Shown here: positions 1 through 7,600 of the stretch, piece by piece
Layout: every line of letters starts with the position of its first letter
Position numbering within the stretch: position 1 is the first letter of the stretch
Source of the DNA: Burkholderiaceae bacterium
GTDB taxonomy: Bacteria; Pseudomonadota; Gammaproteobacteria; Burkholderiales; Burkholderiaceae_C
DNA: 7,608 bases
Reading direction: 5' to 3'
NCBI GenBank assembly: GCA_029864165.1
Contig: JAOTTZ010000073.1
Coordinates: 1-7,608 of the forward strand
The notes under the pieces: model-generated
The model's input: the letters and a program-made list of their open reading frames with translations, nothing else
What the model was told of the DNA's origin: nothing
The model's database searches: none
Translations under genes and position numbers: made by a program

Positions 1-3000
1 TGTCCAACAGACCGAGCGCAATGCCTTTGTCGCGAATAGCCGCCAACTTGAGGCCGCCGCCATCGTCCCGGAATTCGACCGCGACTTCATTGCCCTCGTG
101 ATGCAAAGCAACGATGATGGTTCCGACCGGGTCCTTCCCGGCTGCTGTACGCACCGGCGGAGCCTCGATGCCGTGGGTGACGCAGTTGCGCAGCAAATGC
201 TCAAAAGACGCAATCATGCGCTCGAGCACACCGCGGTCAAGCTCGATAGACCCGCCTACGATGTCCAGGCGCACCTGTTTTCCGGTCTCCTTGGCGGCTT
301 GGCGTACCACGCGGTAGAGTCGGTCGGCCTGACTTTCGAATTCCACCATTCGCGTACGAAGCAAGTCGTCTTGCAGGTCGCGCATAAGCCGCATTTGGGC
401 AGCCAGCTCGTCCTCAGTACTCTCAACCGCGCGCTGCAACGTCCGCTGTACCGTGGCCACGTCATTAACCGACTCGGCCATCATGCGTGTGAGTTCCTGA
501 AAGCGCGTGAAGCGGTCGAATTCCAGCGGATCGAACGCTTGTGCCGCCACTTTGGCAGCTTCCATGCGCAAGTTCCCCTGTATCTCGCCTTGAAGCTCCA
601 GCTCGCGCAACTGCCCACGCAGGCGCTCCAGGTTTTCGGTCAGGTCGGTCAGCGACCCCTTGACCAGGCCGACGTCAGCCTCGATGCGCGTGCGCGTGAT
701 GCTCACCTCACCGACTTGGTTGATCAGCCCGTCGAGCAACTGGGCTCGCACACGTACGACGGCTTGCGCGCCCGGTGCGGTAGCGCGTTCGGCGGTGCTC
801 GCAATTTCCGCTGTGAGTGGGAAACGCGACCAGTCGACGTCAGGCCGATCAGTACCAAGCGCCGTTTCAGTCGCACCAGGTGCTGTAGCGCTGGGCGTTG
901 TCGCTTCAACGATCAAACCATTTTCTGGGGGCGGCGGCGCTGGACTTGAATCGACCAATGGCGGTTCCGAGGTTTCAACAGTGGGCGGCGGCACGCCAGT
1001 GGGGCCAGCGACCGCTGTAGCCTGGGCATCACTGGACCGCAGTGCATCGAACATGGTGGTCAGTGCATCGCTTTGACCGAGCAGCAACTCCAAGTCCGCC
1101 GTCTGCACAGGCGGATGAGCCAGCAAGTACTCAATGCGCCCTTCAAGGACGTGGCATAGCTCGCCCAAACGCATGGCGCCCGCGAGGCGAGCGCCGCCTT
1201 TGAGCGTGTGCAAAACGCGCATGGCCGCCGCAGGTGCCGCACTGTCGTCCGGGTGGCACGCCCACTCGCGCAGCTTGGTGCCCAGTTGCGGCAGCAGCTC
1301 TTGGCATTCTTCCTCGAAGATGGGAAACAGTTCTGCATCGATCGCATCCACAGCGTCGATGCCATCGCTGCCAGCCGGCGCGGCGTCGGGCCAGGGTAGC
1401 ACACGAGCCGTTTCAATGGGCAGGTCGGCCAGTGGTTTAAAGTCGCTTAGCGCGCCGAAGCTACTTTCCCGAGCAGTGCGGGCCTCATTGGCGCCTGTTT
1501 CAGCAGGCGACAGGTCGCCGCCAAAGTCGTTTGTCAATTCGCCTTCAGAAAGCAAGTGTGGCGGTTCGGGCTCATCGACCGCCAGCGCGGCGTTTGTTTC
1601 AACGCGCACCTCGCTTGCGGCAGGGGAAAAATCCAATGCCGGAAAATCGCTTTGCTCATCCGCCACCGACGCGTCGGTAGGGCCGAGCGCGCGCATGCGC
1701 AAGCTGGCGTCTGCTTCGTGCGCGCTCAGCCGGGCCAGCAATTCAGCGGGTGGCGTTTTCAGAAAACCGGCAGCGAATTGGTGCAGAAGGCGGCGAACTT
1801 CATCTCCCGTGTCTATGAAAAGCTGCGCCTCTTCGGCGGTACCATGTCCCCGTTCCTGCGAGAGCGACAATGCATGTTCGAGCATTCGCGAAATTTGCGA
1901 CAAATCTTCGAACCCCACGGTGGCCGAACTGCCTGCCAACGAATGGGCCAGCGCGACAGTTGCCTCACCAACGGGTCGGTGCAGTTCCATCGCCCACTCT
2001 GCCAGCTTGGTGCATAGGCGGCGCGACAACTCGTCGGCTTCGTTGAGGTAGATATTGAAAAGCGGAATGCTGATGCGTAGCGGCCCGATCAACCGGGTCT
2101 GCTCGTCGTGCGCGTAATCGGCGGCAAATTCGAGCTCCGACTTGGTTTCTATTTCTGCTTCGGGTTGCTCCGTGGTGGTGTCGCGCTCGGCCGTATCGTC
2201 GTCGAGAACAGGCGCGTGCTCGGGCTCGCCATCGCGCTGCGCGGTGGCCGCAGCGGGAACAGCGGCATCCTCCGTTCCGAGATCGAACGTAGCAAGGTCA
2301 CTGGTCGGTGGCGTCGTGCCATCCCCGGCCGAATCGCTGAGGGGCGGGTGCAATGGCTCTGACGCAGTCGTTGTGGCCACGTCAATGGGCTGGTCCACCG
2401 GTGGAAAATCGCTGGGTTCTTCGGTGTGTTGCGTCGGCACAGCTTCGAATGACACACCCCAATCAGGTGACAAATCGAGGTCGGAGGCCGCGGGAAAATT
2501 GGGAGGAAACTCGAGATGAGTACTGATGCTGATCGCCTCGTCGGTTGCCGTGGTCACGCCCGAAGGCAGCTCCTCCAGCGGTGCGGCCAGCGCATCGGCG
2601 GCTGCCTTCAGGCTGGAAGCGAGCCGATGATCGAAAGGGGCCGCGTCGGCGATGGCCTCTACCCAGCGACCCAGTTCCTCTAGCGCACGCGCTGAAAATT
2701 CGAGCAATGGCGGGTCGGCCCTGCGTTGCTCAGCAATGCGCGTGTTGTATACCTGTTCGCAGACCCATGCGGCGTCGCCAAAATCGTTCAGGCCGACCAT
2801 GCGCGAACTGCCCTTGAGCGTATGGAACGCACGCCGCAAAACCGCGAGTTGCGTGAAATCGGAAGGCGCGTGGTCGAGTGCATCGAGTGCAGTGTGGGCG
2901 TCGGCGAGGACTTCACGCGCTTCCTGGAGAAAAACATCGCGCATGCCGATGTCTTCTTGCTGCGCATCTTCCTGCTCAACGACCACTGGGGCTGGCACAA

Positions 3001-5113
3001 AGTCGTCGGCGAGTGCCACCCGCAGTGGCTGTCGGCTTGCGCCGTCGGTGGTTGTGCAAACGTATTCGACCAGTGCCTCGGAGAGCTGCGCTCGCGCCGC
3101 GCTTACATCAGCGTTATCGCGCGCGGCCTCAAACGCGGCCTGTGCATCGGACACGACCGACACCAGCGCAGGCTGGTCGGTGACTTGCGCCTCGTGCAGC
3201 AACTGCCCGAGTTCACTGACCACCTCCTGCTGGGAAAATTCGTCGTGCGCTATGTTGAGCGCCAGCGCTTGCACCTGTTCAACCAGACGCGGCGCCACAT
3301 CGCGGGTCGCTGCCGGTTCACCATACTGAACGGGCGCGGTGGTTCGCCCCATGACCGGGCGCAGCGTGCCGGCTTGCGGGTCGTACACGAACAACGACTT
3401 GGCCATGTCGGGCTGCACGCTGAACATGTCGATCAAAAATCCTAGCGCTCCCATGTTGCCGGCCAACCGGTCGAAGGTGCCGGTACGCGCCGCGCGCTCG
3501 GGGTCGATCTCGGTGGCAATGAGGCCGTCAACGTCGTCTCGCATACGCAATACGGCCTGCGAGGCGTGATCCAACCCCAGTACCGACAGTACGCCGCGCA
3601 TGGCCGACAACTGCGCCGGTACGGGAATCAGAACTTGTTTATCACTCGGGTTGCGAAAGAACTGATCTATCAGTTTTTCTGATTCAGACAGAGACGTACG
3701 TAACTCTTGCACTACGCTGCCCAGCGTCTGTCGGTCGGAAACACGGCGATACAACTCCTCCACCCAGGCTTCCAGCGGCTCGGGGGAATTGCCGGCGCAT
3801 ACCGCCGCCATACGGTCAGCAAGGCGGCTTGCACGCGCTTCTTGCTGCGGACCGTCAAAATCTGCGTCTGCCAACGAAGCATCGAGATACAGCAAGCTTG
3901 TCGCCACCTCCATTGCCAGCGACGGTGATGGTGACGTGCCGCTGCGCTGCGTCTGCCCCACGGCGTCGAGCAGCCCCTGGGCCAACAACTCACCCGAAGG
4001 GTGGAGGCGCCTGAGCGAATCGCCAACGAGCGCGAACTGTTCGGTAAGCCCTGCCAAGCGTTGCCTCTCGCCGCCGGCCGCCGCGGCCCATGCGTCTTTG
4101 GCGCTGGCCACTCGTTTGCGCGCTTGCGCGATCAAAGCCGGATCAAAGCGTCCCAGGATGCTGACGGTGTAATCGGCTGGCGTGATGTCGGTCGAGTGAT
4201 ACGCCCGGCGTACTGCCGCGAGGCGCGGCGCGGGGCGGCCGTCACCGGGTGCAGCTGATTGCGTACAGAAAAATAGCAGATCCCGTGCCAAGCGTTCAGA
4301 CACGCCGGACTCACCGCGCTCAAGCATGCGCAGCTGGGCCAGCAAGCGCGAGCCCAAGCGCTTGACGAACACATCGGTTTGCAACAGTCCCTGGGCTTGT
4401 GCCTCGTAGACCGCAGCAGCCAGCTTCCACAACGTCGCTGTCTGCGTTTGAGTAGCACCTGCGCCCAAGTCAGCGCAAATCTGACTCATTCGGTCGTGAG
4501 CTGACACCAGCTCGGCCTCGGTGCCAGCGCGCATCATCGTCAACAGCTGCTTTTCCATCGCGCGATGGACGGCGGTATTGGGCGGGAATTGTTGTGCGCT
4601 TGGATCTGGCGGTAAATCAACCCAGTGCCAATCGCCACTCCACAACTCTGCCGGGTGTATACGGTCAGATCCAGCCAGCTCAAGCACCGCGCGGTACTGC
4701 GGAAACAGCATCAGCGCCGAGACACACTTGCCGGCCAACAGTCGACTCAGGTAGTCGAGCAGCGCGAACGAAGCTCGTTCAATGGTATCGACCGCTGATT
4801 CTTTCAGTAGCTTGGGTCGGCTGGCGGCGCGCTGTACCAGTGATTCGCTCGCCTGAAGCACCTGTGCTGCCGCCGACAGTCCAATCAGCTCAAGCGCTCC
4901 AGCGCCCTGGTGAAACTGCTGGCGTGCAGCGCGCAACACCGACGGATCGACGGCATCAACGTCGGAAGCAGCCAACACCGCAGTTTCCTTGGTAAACCGG
5001 CGCAACGCCTTATGCGCCGCGTCGAGAGAGCGGCGTAACTCATCCTGTATCCAGGCCAATGCGCTCAGGTCGATGCCGTTTCCCGGCGCTGTCTCCAATT
5101 GTTGGCTTTCCAT
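1..5113 (-). CDS. chpA: ChpA/PilL-type multi-Hpt hybrid histidine kinase of the type IV pilus chemosensory system, 3' end outside the window
   Basis: Seen: a single frame runs open from the ATG at 5113 to base 1, 1704 codons plus one base, with no stop. The start is well fixed: an in-frame TGA lies five codons upstream (5128-5126), no ATG, GTG or TTG lies between, and AGGGG (5122-5118) precedes the ATG. Domains in order: an N-terminal region (about 1-720) with a degenerate Hpt-like histidine (H68, FHQGAGALEL) and FimL/ChpA-like stretches such as MEVATSLLYLDASL near 401-414 and LAGNMGALGFLIDM near 550-563; three clear Hpt motifs at H764 (FHTLKGSSRMVGL), H1057 (AHSLAGSSATVGF) and H1302 (LHTLKGGARL); Pro/Glu/Asp-rich linkers between them (about 841-1010, 1122-1250, 1361-1450); a CheA dimerisation region (about 1452-1600); and the start of the ATPase domain with N box (HLLRNCVTHGIE, 1639-1650) and G1 box (DDGGGL, 1683-1688). 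Known of the family: ChpA ends with CheW-like and REC domains, which must lie beyond base 1. Role: cytoplasmic kinase downstream of PilJ controlling pilus extension and retraction. The family is confident; the choice between the names chpA and pilL is a naming convention. Confidence 0.9.
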   Translation of the reverse strand, partial: MESQQLETAPGNGIDLSALAWIQDELRRSLDAAHKALRRFTKETAVLAASDVDAVDPSVLRAARQQFHQGAGALELIGLSAAAQVLQASESLVQRAASRPKLLKESAVDTIERASFALLDYLSRLLAGKCVSALMLFPQYRAVLELAGSDRIHPAELWSGDWHWVDLPPDPSAQQFPPNTAVHRAMEKQLLTMMRAGTEAELVSAHDRMSQICADLGAGATQTQTATLWKLAAAVYEAQAQGLLQTDVFVKRLGSRLLAQLRMLERGESGVSERLARDLLFFCTQSAAPGDGRPAPRLAAVRRAYHSTDITPADYTVSILGRFDPALIAQARKRVASAKDAWAAAAGGERQRLAGLTEQFALVGDSLRRLHPSGELLAQGLLDAVGQTQRSGTSPSPSLAMEVATSLLYLDASLADADFDGPQQEARASRLADRMAAVCAGNSPEPLEAWVEELYRRVSDRQTLGSVVQELRTSLSESEKLIDQFFRNPSDKQVLIPVPAQLSAMRGVLSVLGLDHASQAVLRMRDDVDGLIATEIDPERAARTGTFDRLAGNMGALGFLIDMFSVQPDMAKSLFVYDPQAGTLRPVMGRTTAPVQYGEPAATRDVAPRLVEQVQALALNIAHDEFSQQEVVSELGQLLHEAQVTDQPALVSVVSDAQAAFEAARDNADVSAARAQLSEALVEYVCTTTDGASRQPLRVALADDFVPAPVVVEQEDAQQEDIGMRDVFLQEAREVLADAHTALDALDHAPSDFTQLAVLRRAFHTLKGSSRMVGLNDFGDAAWVCEQVYNTRIAEQRRADPPLLEFSARALEELGRWVEAIADAAPFDHRLASSLKAAADALAAPLEELPSGVTTATDEAISISTHLEFPPNFPAASDLDLSPDWGVSFEAVPTQHTEEPSDFPPVDQPIDVATTTASEPLHPPLSDSAGDGTTPPTSDLATFDLGTEDAAVPAAATAQRDGEPEHAPVLDDDTAERDTTTEQPEAEIETKSELEFAADYAHDEQTRLIGPLRISIPLFNIYLNEADELSRRLCTKLAEWAMELHRPVGEATVALAHSLAGSSATVGFEDLSQISRMLEHALSLSQERGHGTAEEAQLFIDTGDEVRRLLHQFAAGFLKTPPAELLARLSAHEADASLRMRALGPTDASVADEQSDFPALDFSPAASEVRVETNAALAVDEPEPPHLLSEGELTNDFGGDLSPAETGANEARTARESSFGALSDFKPLADLPIETARVLPWPDAAPAGSDGIDAVDAIDAELFPIFEEECQELLPQLGTKLREWACHPDDSAAPAAAMRVLHTLKGGARLAGAMRLGELCHVLEGRIEYLLAHPPVQTADLELLLGQSDALTTMFDALRSSDAQATAVAGPTGVPPPTVETSEPPLVDSSPAPPPPENGLIVEATTPSATAPGATETALGTDRPDVDWSRFPLTAEIASTAERATAPGAQAVVRVRAQLLDGLINQVGEVSITRTRIEADVGLVKGSLTDLTENLERLRGQLRELELQGEIQGNLRMEAAKVAAQAFDPLEFDRFTRFQELTRMMAESVNDVATVQRTLQRAVESTEDELAAQMRLMRDLQDDLLRTRMVEFESQADRLYRVVRQAAKETGKQVRLDIVGGSIELDRGVLERMIASFEHLLRNCVTHGIEAPPVRTAAGKDPVGTIIVALHHEGNEVAVEFRDDGGGLKLAAIRDKGIALGLLD

Positions 5114-5117
5114 AAGA

Positions 5118-5122
5118 CCCCT
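5118..5122 (-). promoter_or_regulatory. Shine-Dalgarno of chpA
   Basis: AGGGG on the minus strand, 4 nt before the ATG at 5113. Together with the in-frame TGA at 5128-5126 it fixes the chpA start. It begins only 3 nt after the 3' arm of the hairpin at 5126-5147, so folding of that hairpin could affect ribosome access. Confidence 0.65.
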
Positions 5123-5125
5123 ATG

Positions 5126-5147
5126 TCAAACCCTCAGCGGGGCTTGA
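5126..5147 (-). other. Stem-loop in the pilJ-chpA gap
   Basis: In the minus-strand transcript TCAAGCCC pairs with GGGTTTGA around a 6-nt loop (CGCTGA): 8 base pairs including one G-U. On the plus strand the same position is an A-C mismatch, so the structure fits the minus-strand RNA only. No T-run follows, so it is not a standard intrinsic terminator. It could be an RNA-processing or stability element, or modulate chpA translation, or be chance. The structure is seen; any function is inference. Confidence 0.45.
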
Positions 5148-5182
5148 GGTAGCCGTGCGGTTGAAAATAGATCTGCCATATC

Positions 5183-7540
5183 TCAGGTGATTTTGAACCG
5201 CGCTACGGACTTCTTCAATTCTTCGGCCATTTTGGAGAGTTCTCGCACCATTTGTGCCGTCGAGTGCGTGCCCTCGCCAGTCTGTTCCGTTACCGCGAAG
5301 ATGTGCCGAATGTTGACCGCCACCACATTGGCTGACTGAGCTTCGCTCAGCGCTTGATTCGAAATGTGTTCGATCAAGTCCGCCAACTGCCGCGATACGC
5401 GGTCAATCTCACCGAGCGCCGCGCCGGCCGCGTCGCTCAGGCGGGTCCCTTCTACGACGCCCTGTGTGCTGCGCTCCATGGCGGCCACAGCGTCCTGAGT
5501 ATCGGTCTGGATGGCTTTGACCAACGCCGCAATCTGCCGCGTGGCGTCGCCAGAGCGTTCAGCCAGCCGTTGCACCTCTTCGGCCACCACCGAAAAGCCG
5601 CGACCGGCCTCACCCGCCGAGGCCGACTGAATCGCGGCGTTGAGCGCCAGCACATTGGTCTGCTCGGTGATGTCGGAAATCAACTCGGTGATTTCGCCGA
5701 TTTCTTGTGAGGATTCACCCAGTCGCTTGATCCGCTTGGAAGTCTCCTGTATGTGGTCGCGAATCGAGTTCATGCCGCCGATGGCGTTTTGCACCGCATT
5801 CAAACCCGACTCGGCCGCTTCTAACGACTGACGCGCAACCAGCGCGGTTTGCTGCGCCTGCGCCGACACATCGTTGATGCGGCCGCCCATCTTCAACACC
5901 GATTCGCCCGTTTCGTGAATCTCACGCAACTGCTCGCTCGAAGCCGCCAGCAGTTCGGTCGAGGTGTCCTCTACCTGTTGGGTGGTCTCAGTCACGCGGC
6001 CCACGGTAGCCTGTACTTGCGAGACCAAGCTGCGCAACTCCTCTACCGTGTAATTCACCGAATCGGCAATGGCACCCGTGATGTCCTCGGTCACCGTCGC
6101 CTGTTGCGTGAGGTCACCTTCGGCAACGGTCTGCAACTCATTGATCAGACGCAGAATGGCCGCCTGATTGGCGTCGTTGACACGTTTTGCCTCTTGCGCG
6201 TGACGCTTAGCCTCTTGGCGTTGGGTTTCCGCCAACCCGGTTCTTTGCCTCTGGTCCTGAACGTAGCCATGCAAGATGCCCACACCGCCGACGATCATCA
6301 AGCCGGCCGATAACAACAGCAACAGCAAATTGGTGCCGCTAAAACCCGTTTCGTTGGAAAGAATCTCTTGAACTTTCTCCAAGCCCTTGCGCAACGGTTC
6401 GCTGTCGGCGAGGATGGTGGCTTGCGCGTCGCGCGCGGCCGCCAGTCCGTTCAGACTGCCTAACACGGTGTTCGCATGCACACGCGTTTCGTCGAACAGT
6501 TTATTCAACGCCACCAAGCGCTCTTGCGTTTGCGCGTCGCGAGTCGCCGGCAAGCTCAATTCTGCGCTTCCGGCAGCCAAGCCCTGCGCAAGATTGCCAA
6601 ACGTCTCCATGTCCTTCCTGAGCAGGAACGCAGCCTCGGGGCTCCCCCCGTCAACGCTCAGAAACTCATTCGCGCTCTTGGCGATACGTTGGGTCCGCAT
6701 GACAAGCTGGCTCGCTGCGGATATTTCGGCAGCCGACGCACCTTGCTGCAATTTCAACGACGCCACCGTCGCCGCGATTTCCAGCAGCTCCGACGACTGT
6801 CGGTTGATTGCACGCAACGCTTTGCCCAGTCGAGTCAGCGCGTCTTGCTGTGCGATCACGACGCCAGCGCTATTTTCTGCGCGAGCTACCAACGGCAACA
6901 TCGGGTCGAGCGCTGCCTGGACACTGGGCGGTGCAATTGCGATGTCGGCGGCACCGCTTTTCAGGCCACGCACCATATGCGATAACACGTCGGAACTTTC
7001 ACGTACCTCCGAAAATGCCGCGGCGCTGCCATTCATGGCTTGCGACACCGACTTGGCAAGCCGTTGGGACTGCATCAGCGCCTGACCGCTGGCGCCGACC
7101 TGGGCCGACCCCTTGTTGACCGACACCAGCGACAACAACACAGTGGCTAGCAGTCCGATAGTGCCAACAAGGACTAAAACGCCCATAATACGCCGCCTAT
7201 CCGCCACAGGCCGTTGGCCGATCAACGGCAAGCTGCTCGAAGTGGGCGGCATGGCCTGAACGGGATCGATGCGCGATTCGGCAAAGCCGCTCACATTGAC
7301 TTCCGTGCGTGCAAAGGTGCTCGTATCGGTATGCGCTGCCTCGGAGTTGAGCGCTGAGTCCAAGTCGGTTGCCGGATGCTTCGAGCTGTCGCTGAGTGCG
7401 GAATCGCGCGCGCCCGACCCGGCCGTCGGCGCGAATCGCGACGCAGCAAATCGGTCGCCGCCGGAGGACGCATCGTCTCGGCCCTGGTCGGAGTGACGAT
7501 CGCCCTTGCCCCAGGCTTTGATCTTGTTCAGCAAGCCCAT
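5183..7540 (-). CDS. pilJ: Type IV pilus methyl-accepting receptor PilJ
   Basis: Seen: 785 aa. ATG at 7540 follows GAGGA at 7549-7545. The frame stays open upstream to the window edge but offers no other ATG, GTG or TTG. Parts in order: a hydrophilic Ser/Ala/Asp-rich cytoplasmic extension (1-116) opening with the amphipathic [12 protein letters not shown]1 (about 118-141); a periplasmic region with two related PilJ-type sensor repeats (QSQRLAKS at 157-164 and RTQRIAKS at 282-289); TM2 (about 404-426); a charged helix (about 427-458); a HAMP-like segment (about 463-505, AEGDLTQ); and a coiled-coil signalling domain whose tip reads [12 protein letters not shown] then [22 protein letters not shown] (about 625-663), as in PilJ receptors. 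The C-terminus (SVARFKIT) has no NWETF-like CheR tether. Known: PilJ is an inner-membrane receptor coupled by CheW-like PilI to ChpA; Pseudomonas PilJ is about 680 aa, so this protein is longer, mainly at its N-terminus. Neighbours: 69 nt upstream of chpA on the same strand, so probably one transcript. Confidence 0.93.
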   Translation of the reverse strand: MGLLNKIKAWGKGDRHSDQGRDDASSGGDRFAASRFAPTAGSGARDSALSDSSKHPATDLDSALNSEAAHTDTSTFARTEVNVSGFAESRIDPVQAMPPTSSSLPLIGQRPVADRRRIMGVLVLVGTIGLLATVLLSLVSVNKGSAQVGASGQALMQSQRLAKSVSQAMNGSAAAFSEVRESSDVLSHMVRGLKSGAADIAIAPPSVQAALDPMLPLVARAENSAGVVIAQQDALTRLGKALRAINRQSSELLEIAATVASLKLQQGASAAEISAASQLVMRTQRIAKSANEFLSVDGGSPEAAFLLRKDMETFGNLAQGLAAGSAELSLPATRDAQTQERLVALNKLFDETRVHANTVLGSLNGLAAARDAQATILADSEPLRKGLEKVQEILSNETGFSGTNLLLLLLSAGLMIVGGVGILHGYVQDQRQRTGLAETQRQEAKRHAQEAKRVNDANQAAILRLINELQTVAEGDLTQQATVTEDITGAIADSVNYTVEELRSLVSQVQATVGRVTETTQQVEDTSTELLAASSEQLREIHETGESVLKMGGRINDVSAQAQQTALVARQSLEAAESGLNAVQNAIGGMNSIRDHIQETSKRIKRLGESSQEIGEITELISDITEQTNVLALNAAIQSASAGEAGRGFSVVAEEVQRLAERSGDATRQIAALVKAIQTDTQDAVAAMERSTQGVVEGTRLSDAAGAALGEIDRVSRQLADLIEHISNQALSEAQSANVVAVNIRHIFAVTEQTGEGTHSTAQMVRELSKMAEELKKSVARFKIT

Positions 7541-7544
7541 AAGT

Positions 7545-7549
7545 TCCTC
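7545..7549 (-). promoter_or_regulatory. Shine-Dalgarno of pilJ
   Basis: GAGGA on the minus strand, 4 nt before the ATG at 7540. It supports this start, since the frame is otherwise open upstream to the window edge. An overlapping out-of-frame ATG at 7551-7549 opens only an 7-codon frame that ends inside pilJ. Confidence 0.7.
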
Positions 7550-7580
7550 ATACAGTCTCTCGTCGTTAGGTGTGATCGTT

Positions 7581-7600
7581 GGCCTGCAGTTATTCAGGCC
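7581..7600 (-). other. Small hairpin spanning the presumed stop of the upstream gene
   Basis: A perfect 6-bp inverted repeat, GGCCTG and CAGGCC, around an 8-nt loop (AATAACTG). It covers both candidate stops of the upstream gene. No T-run follows on the minus strand, so it is unlikely to terminate transcription. With a stem this short, chance is a real possibility. Confidence 0.3.

Noticed and set aside
98..949. Plus-strand open frame of 283 codons
   Set aside because: Lies antisense to the conserved CheA dimerisation and ATPase regions of chpA; Arg/His/Leu-rich translation with no recognisable domain. It is a GC-rich shadow frame.
1134..2051. Plus-strand open frame of 305 codons
   Set aside because: Ser/Ala-rich low-complexity translation opposite two clear Hpt motifs of chpA; no good ribosome site or domain.
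2149..2457. Minus-strand open frame of 102 codons within chpA
   Set aside because: Out of frame with chpA inside one of its low-complexity linkers; Pro/Arg/Ser-rich, no start signal, no domain.
2726..3445. Plus-strand open frame of 239 codons
   Set aside because: Antisense to the H764 Hpt domain and the FimL-like part of chpA; Arg/His-rich with no family features.
5126..5147. Hairpin as an intrinsic terminator between pilJ and chpA
   Set aside because: No T-run follows the stem in the minus-strand direction, and the co-directional functional partner gene starts right after it.
5849..7085. Plus-strand open frames opposite pilJ (5849-6313, 6387-7085, 6476-6985)
   Set aside because: All lie opposite well-conserved pilJ coding sequence and translate to compositionally odd proteins; shadows.
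7528..7551. Tiny minus-strand ATG frame overlapping the pilJ start
   Set aside because: Seven codons and a stop, overlapping the Shine-Dalgarno; could only be a leader peptide, and nothing supports its translation.
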